From: Madurella fahalii
Taxonomy: Eukaryota > Ascomycota > Sordariomycetes > Sordariales
NCBI GenBank assembly: GCA_029876055.1
Contig: CM056875.1
Location: forward strand, 4,489,001-4,553,000
DNA: 64,000 nt
Direction of reading: 5' to 3'
The translations under genes were made by a program, and so were the position numbers. The notes beneath the pieces are model-generated. The model was not told the DNA's origin. It saw only the letters and a program-made list of their open reading frames with translations, and did no database searches. How positions within the stretch are numbered: position 1 is the first letter of the stretch; each line of letters begins with the position of its first letter. This document shows, piece by piece, positions 21,938-31,640 of this stretch.

Positions 21938-24379
21938 ATGGCAGCGCCCCTATCGCCGACGCCAAGCGCGGCTCTCAATTTCTCGACGCCGTCGACGAGC
22001 GTCCGCCACGAAACGTACGAGACCCGGACGTGCACAGCCAGCCCGGCATCGCAGCCGCCCGCCGGCGACAATACCGAGAACAGCAATGACGGCGACGGAG
22101 ACAGCTCGCCCTTCCTCTCGCACATCAAGGATGACGCCTCCCCGACCCCGCGGGGCCCCTCACCGCCAAAGGCCCGTCCGGGGTCGCGCATCATCTCGGG
22201 GAGCGAGCTCTCACCGCTAAAGATACTCCAGCAGCAACAACAGATGCAGATCCAGGCACAGGCCCAGACCCAGCAGTCTCCAGCCTCAACCGATGAAGCC
22301 CCATCGCCAGCGAAGAGCATGCCGCCGCCGTTGCCACAGAGCCCACGGAAAATGTCGGCCCCCATCAAGCGGTTCCCCGTCAAGGTGAGCCAGCCCGGTT
22401 CCGCTGCCAGCGAGTCATCCCGCAGGTCGTCGAGCGAGCGTCGCCACTCGGCCGAGCGCCCCGCCAGTCTGCAGGACGCCGTGCGCGAGAACGAGGGATT
22501 GAAGCACGCCATCGATATTTTCGAGGATGACGACAACGGCGTCGGCGGCGGCGCGGATTACGATGCGGACCATGCACTGCCAACGGCGCGAAACGAGAAA
22601 GCCCAGAGCGCCGAAGACGAACACTCTGCCGCGGACGACTCAGTGATGAGCACATTTAGCACATTCTCGGCCGTGCCGAATCTGACCATGCTAGCCGAGA
22701 TGCGAAGCGGCAGCCCAACCAAGTTTTCCGCCACGGGCGATGCCACACCCCGGGCCACGTCGAGGACGCCGCGGGCGAGCGGGCCATTGCCAGACCGGTC
22801 CGGCACAGCACAGCTCTACGATTCGGGCGGCGCCCACACGACCAACCTGATGGATTTCACCGAGCAGATGCGATACGGCAGCTACATGCACCCCACTCCG
22901 TCCAGACGGGGGGCCATGCCTTCTAGCAACATGACGACGGCAGCAGTAGCAGCAGCAGCAGCAGCAGCAGCAGCTACTCCGCAACGCCCCGCCGGAGGCA
23001 ACTTGGTCAACATCATGGATTTTGACTTGCCCCCTCTGCCCACTCCGCGCAGCGTGCCCAGCATCACCCCGCGCGAGCTCGAGTCCCTCAAGTCTAGCTT
23101 CCTCTCGGAGATTAGTAGCCTCAAGGCGTCGCTCAGCGGCAAGGAGGCCGAGGTGCTGTCGCTCAAGACGGCGGTCGGCGACGCGGAGAAACGGGTGGGT
23201 GAGTGCATGGAACAGCTCCGCGAGGCGCAGTCCATGCTGGAGCCCCTCCAGGCGGAGAAGGACAGCTGGGAGCGGCGCGGGCGCGAGATGGAGAGCGTGC
23301 TCCGCAAGGTCAGAGAGGAGATGGTGCATTCCCAGCGCGAGCGGGAGGAGCTGGAGTTCAAGCTAGACGAGGCCGAGAAGCGGCGCGAGGCGGCCGAGAT
23401 GATGGCGCAGGAGGCCGAGAGCAAGATGGCCGGCATGAGGGCGGGCAAGGCCAGTGCCGAGGCCGCCGCTGCGTCTGCGGGCTCGGGAGGGCCGGTGGTG
23501 GGGACCAACAAGGAGGTCGAGATGGCCGTGGAGCGCGTCGCGAGGGAGCTGCATGGGCTGTACAAGATCAAGCACCAGGACAAGGTGGCGGCGCTCAAGA
23601 AGAGCTACGAGCAGAGGTGGGAGAAGAAGGTGCTGGAGCTGCAGGCGCAGGTGGACGAGCTGACGCGCGAGAGGGAGGAATATCTCCGCGCTGGGAGGGA
23701 GATGGCCCTCCACCGGATCGACCCGGCGGTCGAGGAGGAGCGCCGCGCGGAGCGGGCGAGGGATGTCGCGCACATCCGAGAGCTCGAGGCCGAGGTGGAG
23801 AAGGTGGAAGCGGTGCTCAAGACGGTGCAGGCGGACAATGCCGAGCTCCGGGTCCTGCTGGAGCGGGAACGGGTCGAGAAGGGCGAGCTGGTAATGCTGG
23901 CCGAGGAGATGATGAACATGCAGAGCTTTGTCGCGGCGCCCGAGGAGCCCAGCGAACCGGCCCTCGCCCCTGCCCCCGCTGCTCCCGCCCATGCTCCCGC
24001 CCCGGCCGCCGTGAACGGCGCCAAGACGCCTTCTAGGAGACAGTCGTCGACGGTGCCGGCGCGCACGCCCATGACGGCGGTGAGGCAGTTGTCTGCCGAA
24101 AACGCCACGGCCAACAACTTTAGGATGAGCGTCAGCGGCGCCAACGGATTCCGGGCGTCGGGACTGAAGGCGCCCGGCGTGGGCCTGAAGGGGCCCTCGG
24201 CGGCGGGGGAGAGCAGGATCGGGCGGATGACGCACCACGAGCGCACAAAGAGCGCCGCCATGATGGGGAACGGGTTTGGCGGGGGCCTGCCGCGGCCCGG
24301 GTCCGGCCAGGGAACGCGGAGCGTGGGCATCATGAGCTCCATCGAGAAGATGGGTGGATATGGAAGGAGAGGGGAGTGA
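21938..24379 (+). CDS. Fungal TACC-like coiled-coil protein (single exon, 813 aa)
   Basis: TACC proteins (Alp7/TacA/Slk19-like) link microtubule plus ends and spindle poles, with XMAP215 partners. The first 370 residues are disordered, rich in S, P and Q. They include SPFLSHIKDDASPTPRGPSP and SGSELSPLKIL, as in fungal TACC homologs, and a poly-alanine run at ~335-347. Residues ~375-665 are almost continuous heptad-type coiled coil (ELESLKSSFLSEISSLKASL onward). Around 522-570 the segment ELHGLYKIKHQDKVAALKKS followed by YEQRWEKK matches my memory of the fungal TACC signature. The C-terminus is basic and glycine-rich. The ATG at 21938 is chosen over an upstream in-frame TTG because it has the strong context ACAACCATGG. 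The family call rests on one recalled motif, so a generic spindle-pole or kinetochore coiled-coil protein is the alternative. Confidence 0.72.
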   Translation: MAAPLSPTPSAALNFSTPSTSVRHETYETRTCTASPASQPPAGDNTENSNDGDGDSSPFLSHIKDDASPTPRGPSPPKARPGSRIISGSELSPLKILQQQQQMQIQAQAQTQQSPASTDEAPSPAKSMPPPLPQSPRKMSAPIKRFPVKVSQPGSAASESSRRSSSERRHSAERPASLQDAVRENEGLKHAIDIFEDDDNGVGGGADYDADHALPTARNEKAQSAEDEHSAADDSVMSTFSTFSAVPNLTMLAEMRSGSPTKFSATGDATPRATSRTPRASGPLPDRSGTAQLYDSGGAHTTNLMDFTEQMRYGSYMHPTPSRRGAMPSSNMTTAAVAAAAAAAAATPQRPAGGNLVNIMDFDLPPLPTPRSVPSITPRELESLKSSFLSEISSLKASLSGKEAEVLSLKTAVGDAEKRVGECMEQLREAQSMLEPLQAEKDSWERRGREMESVLRKVREEMVHSQREREELEFKLDEAEKRREAAEMMAQEAESKMAGMRAGKASAEAAAASAGSGGPVVGTNKEVEMAVERVARELHGLYKIKHQDKVAALKKSYEQRWEKKVLELQAQVDELTREREEYLRAGREMALHRIDPAVEEERRAERARDVAHIRELEAEVEKVEAVLKTVQADNAELRVLLERERVEKGELVMLAEEMMNMQSFVAAPEEPSEPALAPAPAAPAHAPAPAAVNGAKTPSRRQSSTVPARTPMTAVRQLSAENATANNFRMSVSGANGFRASGLKAPGVGLKGPSAAGESRIGRMTHHERTKSAAMMGNGFGGGLPRPGSGQGTRSVGIMSSIEKMGGYGRRGE
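22940..22974 (+). repeat. (GCA)n microsatellite encoding poly-alanine
   Basis: Eleven to twelve GCA triplets with one GTA interruption lie in frame in the TACC-like gene. Confidence 0.95.
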
Positions 24380-24562
24380 ATTTTTTCTTTTTTTCTGTTT
24401 TCCCTTATCCATTATGGGCTTGTTTATGAGTGGACGGCCCACTACCTGGGAGGCGCGACTGAATGACTGTATGGCGATTGTGATGAGGGATGGATGACAT
24501 GACTACACTATGCCTTGTTTATGTTTGTTAGGAGTTGGATGGGTGGCGCTTGGGTGGTTGGG

Positions 24563-24617
<55 letters not shown>

Positions 24618-25062
24618 TTTTTTCTTTTTTCTCTCCTCTTTTTCATGCTTCATTTCTTTACCGGCCTTATTTTCTTTTTTCTAGATGCCCCCTTGCTACT
24701 TTGGTGAGAATAACTGTCTCTTCTGAGGTCTTGTCTGTCCGGGAGAGCAGTCCCCTTTACGGCGTTTTGGCAACAGTATTACTTACCCCCTCAAGGGTAC
24801 TCTCTACTGTACGACCGGAAATTTGGTGTAATGTCCCTTACAGGCGCTTGTTCGAATGGGATGGTTGGTCTGAAACTGCTTTTTGACATCTAACGGTCTG
24901 TTCATGGGAGATAATCACTTCAATTTGTTAGGAGAGCAGCAAAACAGGTATTTCCCAGAGCGCCAAGAGATGTTTATTCTTTTTTTGTAGCCGTAGTAAG
25001 TGCCAACCCCCTTTTGTTTTTTTTTGTAATAAAACATGACTCGTTTCAGTTTTATACCCAAT
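24380..25062. other. Convergent intergenic spacer with a (TC)n microsatellite
   Basis: This 0.7 kb lies between the 3' ends of the TACC-like gene and PRO2. A (TC)n run of about 21 units at 24567-24609 flows into a 15-nt T run. No gene was seen. Confidence 0.8.
24567..24609. repeat. (TC)n microsatellite
   Basis: About 21 perfect TC units, followed by T15. Confidence 0.95.
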
Positions 25063-26409
25063 TCACTCAATCGGCAACCTCTCATGCAAATACCTCTTTT
25101 TCCCCTCGCCCTCGCCATACACGGCTGACACCTGCCCCTTGCCCCTCAGCTTGTACTTGTAAATCATCAACCCTTCTAGCCCCACCGGCCCCCTGGAATG
25201 GATCTTGTTGGTGCTGATGCCGACCTCGGTGCCGAAACCGTAGCGGGTGCCGTCGGCGAAGCGTGTCGACGCGTTCCAGTACACCCCGGCCGAGTCGACG
25301 GCCGCCATGAACGCCTCGGCCTGCTCCTTGGACGACGTCAGGATGGCGTCGGTGTGGTGCGAGCCGTGGGTGTTGATGTGCGCGACGGCCTCGGACAGGT
25401 CGGCGACCGTCTTGACCGCGAGGGTGAGGGAGAGGAACTCGGTGACGAAATCCTGCGGGGTGGCGGCGACGAGGTTGAGGTTGGGCGTCTGGGACCGCTC
25501 GAGGGCGGCCTTGCTGGCTTCGTCGCAGCGGAGCTCGACGCCCTTGGCTGCCAGGGCTGCGGCGACGGACGGGAGGAGGGTGTTCAGGGCTGCTTCCTGG
25601 ACGAGGAGAGTCTCGAGACTGTTGCAGGCGGCCGGATAGTTGGTCTTGGAGTCGACGATGACGTCGGCGGCCAGGGCGGGGTCGGCGGACTGCTCGAGGT
25701 AGATGGCGCAGAGGCCGTCGGCGTGGCCCAGGACGGGGATGCGCGTGTTGTTCTTGATGTAGCGGACGAGGTCGTTGGAGCCGCGCGGGATGGCCAGGTC
25801 GATGTACCGGTCGAGGGCGAGAAGCTCGGGGATGACGTCGCGCGTGGTCACCAGCTGGATGGCGCCGTTGGGCACGTCGGTGCGTTCCAGGGCGGCCGAG
25901 ATGACGCGCGAGATGGCGACAAAGGACTCGGTCGACTCCTTGCCGCCCTTGAGGATGGCGGCGTTGCCCGACTTGACGGCCAGGGCAGCGATGTTGGCGA
26001 TGACCTCGGGCCGGGCCTCGAAGATGATGAGGAGCACGCCAATGGGGCAGGTGACGCGCTCGAGCTCGAGGCCGTCGTCGAGGCGGGTGCGCAACGTGAC
26101 ACGGCCGACGGGGTCTTCGAGGTCGCGCACGTCGAGGATGCCCTTGAGCATGTCCTCCCACTTGCCCTTCTTGCCCAGATCGAGGCGGGCCACGAGGCTC
26201 TGGCTCAGCTTGCCGTCGGCAGCGGCCTGGCGGGCGAGTTCGAGGTCGCGGGCATTGGCGGCGAGGATCTCATCCCGGGCGGCTGTGAGTCCGGCGTGGA
26301 TGGCCGTAAGGGCTGCGTTGCGGGACTCGGCCGAGAGCGTGGCAAGCACGTGTGATGCCGACTTGGCGGCCTGCGCTGCGTCAAGCGGAGAGGCGTTGGT
26401 CAGCGACAT
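25063..26409 (-). CDS. PRO2: Gamma-glutamyl phosphate reductase (single exon, 448 aa)
   Basis: This is the second enzyme of proline synthesis. It reduces gamma-glutamyl phosphate with NADPH to glutamate semialdehyde in the cytosol, after glutamate 5-kinase. It belongs to the aldehyde dehydrogenase superfamily. Visible signatures include CPIGVLLIIFEARPEVIANI (nucleotide-binding region), GNAAILKGGKES, the catalytic cysteine in NYPAACNSLETLLV at about residue 265, and FGTEVGISTNKIHSRGPVGL near the C-terminus. The length matches yeast Pro2 (456 aa). The ATG at 26409 gives MSLTNASPLDAAQAAKSASH and fits the family start. The frame stays open upstream to 27261 without homology, so that part is taken as leader and promoter. 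The divergent MFS gene begins 1.1 kb upstream. Confidence 0.96.
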   Translation of the reverse strand: MSLTNASPLDAAQAAKSASHVLATLSAESRNAALTAIHAGLTAARDEILAANARDLELARQAAADGKLSQSLVARLDLGKKGKWEDMLKGILDVRDLEDPVGRVTLRTRLDDGLELERVTCPIGVLLIIFEARPEVIANIAALAVKSGNAAILKGGKESTESFVAISRVISAALERTDVPNGAIQLVTTRDVIPELLALDRYIDLAIPRGSNDLVRYIKNNTRIPVLGHADGLCAIYLEQSADPALAADVIVDSKTNYPAACNSLETLLVQEAALNTLLPSVAAALAAKGVELRCDEASKAALERSQTPNLNLVAATPQDFVTEFLSLTLAVKTVADLSEAVAHINTHGSHHTDAILTSSKEQAEAFMAAVDSAGVYWNASTRFADGTRYGFGTEVGISTNKIHSRGPVGLEGLMIYKYKLRGKGQVSAVYGEGEGKKRYLHERLPIE

Positions 26410-27511
26410 GTTGGGGCGCTGTCGCCTGGCTGTTCTTGAAGGATGGGGCTTCCTGGTGTTAGTCACCACGACAGCAGCAGCAGCGGGGGCGAGGTCCTGG
26501 CGCCAGAGCTCCCGTCTTTGGAGGTGTCTTTTGGTGGTGTCGTCCCACACCCCAGCAACAAAGGCCAATGCCCTGCAAAATCGAAGCGGGACAAGCGGGG
26601 ACCGCGGGGTTGTGGGGGCGCTGCCAGTCATCCAGTGCTTGCATTCCTGCAGCCCGGCCAATGGTCCCAGTGTAACCGTTGCAACTTCATCCCTTCCAGG
26701 CCTTAGCTTCCTGCTACAAACACTGTTCGGTCTTGAGGGTGGCAGTTGAGCGCTTTCTTTCCGACAGTCTCGATCGATGGTCGGCGCCTCGCTTGACCGG
26801 CTCCCCATCAAATCCAATGACAACAGATCCGTGATTGGCTGGGGGAGAGGCCACTCCGGCCCGCGCTCGCATCCCGAATGCATCTCGAATGCTTCGCTGC
26901 CTCCCGGCGAGCGCCCAGGCGATGTGTGGATGGAGACATATCGGATCCGGGGTGCGTGACAAGGGCTGCACCCGATGCGGGCGAGCTGCCTGTTGAAACC
27001 TCCTGCATGCCGACCTGTCTCCAGGCTCCATCCGAGGCCAAGGGAGGGCAGGTCCTCTTTCTCTCTCTCTCTCTCACGGCCAGTGTTGGCGCAGGAAAGT
27101 TCCTGTGTTTCTTCTTCCGGCCAAATCCCGCTCCACGAAGCTCTGGTCGCCCCTCGGACGGTGTCCCCTGTTGGGACTTGACAATGTCTCCACGCGGAAG
27201 CTCCCAGAGCGCTAGTTAAAATGGACCGGACCGGGTTGCCACATCCACAAATTTCGGGCAAGTCGAGGGCCGAGGAAACGGGCTGCCATCCCTCGGCCTG
27301 CTTATTCCCGGCTCAAGTGTGCCATACCTGCCTCCAACTTGTTGATGTGGATTCAAGAGATTTCTCTGCTGTGATTCATCGCCCTCCTTTCTTGTTCCCC
27401 AAGTCTTCCTTCTCATGGAGCAAATAGGGTGTGGAAGCCGGAAGAGACGTCTCTGTGTGTAATACCGTCTAGACCGACCCCGACGTACATCATTATCACG
27501 CCACTGTGACT
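26410..27511. promoter_or_regulatory. Divergent promoter region between PRO2 and the MFS transporter
   Basis: This 1.1 kb region separates two head-to-head genes, so it must contain both promoters. It has a short CT run near 27058-27076. I saw no motif strong enough to name. Confidence 0.5.
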
Positions 27512-29403
27512 ATGGCTGTTGGCGAGCAAGATTCGAACGACAAGTCGGCCCGGGACGGGATTGCTTCCGACCGGGACCAGCCAGCCCGTCGAGAGTCGGA
27601 GGGCTCGGGGCCGGTTCCAGCAGACCAGGCTTCTGCACGAGACAATGAGAAGCCCGTGGCTTCAGACTCCAGTGACGACGGAAACAACGCAAAGAACGAG
27701 GCTGAACAAGATCTGGAGCAGGGGCCGCGAAGAAGTCAAACTCCCGAGACTTGCCCTGTAAGCTCTCGATTGAGCCGGCGCGCCTCCTCCTTTGCCAACA
27801 CAAATACCATCATCCCTCGGGCCGATCGTAGGGGCCTCCTTGGACGCTTCACCCTCATACCCGAGATCGAGCGTCCGTATGAGTACAAGAATAGCACGAA
27901 ATGGATGATCACTGCCATTGTCGCGCTTGCTGCGGCTGGGGCTCCTATGGGCTCTAGTATCTTCATGCGTGAGTTTTTTTTGGACTTGCCTTGGCTACCC
28001 GGAACTCTTGTGTCTGACGCTCGCCTCTTAGCCGCGCTCTCTTCAATGTCCGGTGATTTGGGTGCTGCCCAGGCTGTGACCAACTTGACCATTGCCTTGT
28101 ACATGCTGGCCATGTCCATCTTCCCACTATGGTGGTACGGAGTCACATATCCTCGTGCATTCAACGATCCGTTCCAAATTTAACTTGATCCAGGTCATCC
28201 TTCTCCGAGACGCTCGGCCGTAGAACTATATACATCGCCTCCTTCTTCCTCTTCGTCGTCTTCTCCGTCCTCAGCGCCGTGAGCGTTAACATCCCGATGC
28301 TCATCATCATGCGCATCCTGGGTGGCGGTGCCTCCGCCTCGGTTCAAGCCGTCGGCGCTGGGACCATCGCTGACATCTGGGAGCCCGCCGAGCGCGGCCG
28401 CGCAATGGGAATCTTCTACCTCGGCCCGCTCACCGGTCCCCTTTTCTCCCCCATCATCGGCGGCGCCCTCGTCCAAGGATTCAACTGGCGCGCCACAATG
28501 TGGTTCCTCTCCATCTACGGCAGCGTCATGCTCCTGATGCTCGTTTTCTGTCTGCCGGAGACCCTAGCCAAACGCCCACCAGGCCCTGCTAATCAACTCA
28601 CTACGTCCTCCCCCGACAACAATAACAATAATGAAAACGACCCGCTCCGCCGCATCCCCACCGCCAAATCCCTCAAGAAAACCGCCTCCCTCCTCAAACG
28701 CCTCTTCCTCGAACCGCTCTCCGTCCTCCTACACCTCCGCCATCCTCCCGTGCTCATATCCGTCTACTCGGCCGCGATCGCCTTCGGCGCCCTTTTCGTC
28801 CTCAACATCTCCATCCAATCCACCTTCTCCCGCGCGCCCTACTCCTTTCCCTCCCTCCCCGTCGGTCTGCTATACCTCGCCCCTTCGACAGGTTACGTCC
28901 TCGCCTCGATGCTGGGCGGCCGCTGGATCGACAGTATCATGGCGCGCGAGGCCCGCCGCGCCGCGCGCTACGACGCCCACGGCCAGCTGGTCTACTTGCC
29001 CGAGGACAGGATGCGCGAGAACATGTGGCTGGCCGCGACGCTGTACCCGGGCGCGCTGATCTGGTACGGCTGGACCGCGGAGAGAGGGGTGCACTGGATC
29101 GTGCCGAGCGTCGCCAACTTCTTCTTCGGCGTCGGGAGCATGCTCGTGTTTGGCGCCGTGACCACCATGCTGACCGAGTTCATGCCGCAGCGGAGCAGCA
29201 GCGGGGTGGCGGTGAACAACTTTGTGCGCAACATGTTCTCGTGCGTAGGGAGTGTGGTCGCGCAGCCACTGATCAGCGCCATGGGGAATGGGTGGCTGTG
29301 TACCATGATCGGCCTGTTCGCGTGGGTGACGGGGAATCTTGCCATTTGGGCGTTGCGGAGGAAAGGACCCGAGTGGAGGGCTGGGATGGACGGGAAGAAG
29401 TAA
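27512..29403 (+). CDS. MFS transporter, DHA1 (drug:H+ antiporter, Qdr/Dtr1-like), 3 exons, 589 aa
   Basis: This is a 12-TM major facilitator, probably a plasma-membrane exporter of drugs or small organics. Exons are 27512-27968, 28032-28134 and 28194-29403. The introns (63 and 59 nt) fall in TM1 and in the TM2/loop region and preserve the frame. About 125 hydrophilic residues precede TM1 (WMITAIVALAAAGAPMGSSI). The spliced sequence PALSSMSGDLGAAQAVTNLT, then FPLWWSSFSETLGRR (degenerate motif A), is typical of DHA1. GPLTGPLFSPIIGGALVQGF is antiporter motif C in TM5. A charged central loop (~350-400) contains an Asn-rich run. The first ATG is 27512. An alternative second donor three bases earlier (28132) would remove one Trp, but WWSSFSE is the conserved form. 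The substrate is unknown. Confidence 0.9.
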
Positions 29404-30085
29404 ACAGTCGGGAAGGGGTAATAAGGAGTTGGATAGTCTGAGATAATTTGGCTCACATATATTATAAGCCTAATCTTAACTGAAGTATAACAAAAGATCC
29501 CTAAGCCATGATCTGCCGTCATCAGAGCCAAAATGAATCAACCAAGCCTCGTGTTCGACTCTACCAAGACCTTCCAGCACGTACTTAGCCCATCCAAAAA
29601 GCCTCTCCACCACATTCTGCGCTCCTTCGGCCTATTCCCACATCATCAGCCCCCAAAATTACCCAGCACCAGCATCCCCAGACGCGCCAGCATCGCTGCA
29701 ATACCCTTCGCGCTTCCTAGCCTGTGGCACGCTGTGGGGGCGCCATCTCCTACGTCGTAGGCAGCCCGACACAGAAACACGTCCTGAAAGCAGTGATTTC
29801 ACTCATGGGTGCAACGCTAGTCGCCGCGTCGTAGGCGCTACAGTACATAGCAGTATCCTCTTATCAGCCAAGTGAGTCGTGGATGGGTCCAGAAAGGGGG
29901 GGGAGGGAGTGTTACAAGCGCACCACTTCCCAACGCTATTCAAGGCGGTGACACTCGATCCTCTTCTCCCAGTTACTTGATGTTGAGGTAACGGGGGGTC
30001 GAAATCAAAAACATACCAAACTGTAAACTGGGCTTCTATATTTAATAACTTCTGCGGAAAGTTACCTCCGTCGGATAGACCGCGA
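29404..30085. other. Intergenic (0.7 kb) after the MFS gene
   Basis: It is AT-richer than the coding neighbours and shows no supported gene. Confidence 0.6.
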
Positions 30086-31640
30086 TCACAATGTCCACTT
30101 GCTGATCGGTTGGTATTTCCAAGAAAAGTCTTCTTCTCGAATAGCATTTGACTCGCCGGTGTAGACAGCAAAGGTTTGCCGCGTCTGTGCATCAACGGGG
30201 GAGGGCTTGATGACATTGACGACGGTGCTTGTTGCCAGCTGCGCCGGTCGAAGAGGAGCCGGTGCTAGTGGAAACATTGGTTCTGCTAACAGACACGCAG
30301 TTTTGCCGTGCTGAAGGATGGACTACTCATCAGTCTTGACGGCGGTAACTCAGGTGCGGCGAGGTCCAACGTTGGCATGTAAGTCGCCGGCAGTTCCGGT
30401 GCAGGCGCGCTCGCGGATGGCAGGTACGAGACTGGCGCGTTTAAAGTCGGTCCGCCGAGAAGTCTGACAATGGCATATCAGGAGTCAGTAGGTCATATGG
30501 CTGGCACGTCACGAGACAGCAATTCTGGAGCGAGCAGGCCGGCGGCCGGCAACCTAGGAGACGATGCATCGGGAGCTGGGACGTGAGCAGCCGGCAGGTT
30601 AGAGCTTGGAAAACCAGGAGTGGACAGCTCTGACGGTGGCAAGCCTGGGATTGGTATATCTAAGTTTCGTAAGCTTGCGGAAAGGAATTCGGCCGAGAAG
30701 AGGTCTAGTGTTGGTAGACCGGGTGAGGGTGCTGTCCGAGTAGGTTTGCTAACTCCGTTTGGTTGTGTAATAGTGGGTGTTATCGGGTACCCAAAAAAGC
30801 CTGATGGCCCACAGATAGAGCTCCGGAAAGACGTAGAAGAGGGAATGAGCCGGACCAGTTAGTTGCGATAAAGGTACCCGGTTGAGGAAAGTCGAGTCAT
30901 TGCTGGTAGCAGGGTATGAACCGTATCCATGGTATCAGAGACTGGGAAGGGCCCCAGAGAGCGCATTCAACAGATTGCTAACGAGTTTGGTGCCAAACGC
31001 TCGGGTCCAATGCATTGGACGACTCGCAGTTCAGTTATCAACATGGCGAACTATGTCGTTGGCCTGGCGTTTCCCCGTGCGAGAAGCATCCATGACTGAA
31101 CCGGTAACCAACTCCGGACGAGAAACGGACTATCGACGGGGTCAGAAAGGTACGCATCCCCCGGCCGTAGGGAGCCTCAGTATCCCGACACCTGGACCCG
31201 ACGGGTCTGGGAGATGCAAATGACGAGACTCTTTATCCTGCTGGTGGCCGACCGGCGTGCCGCATAACCGTGGTCGTCGCATCAACCTCATCAACCCATG
31301 TTGCCGATGTGTATCAAGGCAATATCATTGCGTCATTCTATCCTTTCCATTGCCTGGATACGGGAACAACGTCGAGGAACGTATTCTCATTAACTTGTCC
31401 ATTGTTAGCGGGAGTCGGATTGTCTATGTCAGTAACTAGTGAGCAGATTTAATTGTGACCTCGTATAGCACCGTATCGATGCCTTTTGTTGATGACTAGG
31501 CCAACTGAATCGTGAGTTTGTTTGGCTTTTAGGAATGCGCAAGGACGCAACACGGACTTACCTTGCCACTGTTGTCATACAAGATAAGAAGCCGAGGAAT
31601 GAGAAAGGCTCGACCAGGACTACCGCACTGGCGGTAGACA
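30086..31640 (-). pseudogene. Decayed or multi-exon proline-rich gene (unrecognised)
   Basis: Several protein-like segments occur in order on the minus strand. They are CGSPGRAFLIPRLLILYDNS (about 31635-31562), then a consensus donor AAG/GTAAGT at 31561, then after a CCTAG acceptor SSTKGIDTVLYEVTIKSAH. A segment in a shifted frame follows (TDIDNPTPANNGQVNENTF), then LDVVPVSRQWKG before a TAG. Farther on is a Pro/Ser/Leu-rich stretch with recurring LPxxxL and APELP units (about 30830-30310), broken by TGA codons near 30488-30500 and a frame change. Last comes an ORF ending EEDFSWKYQPISKWTL at 30086. Introns could explain some breaks, but several in-frame stops lack splice signals. I do not recognise the family, so the call is a pseudogene candidate; an active intron-rich gene is the alternative. 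Confidence 0.4.

Noticed and set aside
22384..22425. Possible 42-nt intron in the TACC-like gene (GTGAGC ... CGCAG)
   Set aside because: It is in frame and coding-like (VSQPGSAASESSR) and shorter than usual introns here, so it is kept as exon.
23363..24442. Long antisense ORFs over the TACC-like gene
   Set aside because: Shadows produced by GC-rich third positions of the coiled-coil gene.
25082..26355. Long ORFs in other frames over PRO2 on both strands
   Set aside because: Shadow frames of a strongly GC3-biased gene; only the PRO2 frame has motifs.
26410..27261. N-terminal extension of PRO2 (open frame to 27261)
   Set aside because: No homology to any proA/Pro2 N-terminus, and the ATG at 26409 matches the family start.
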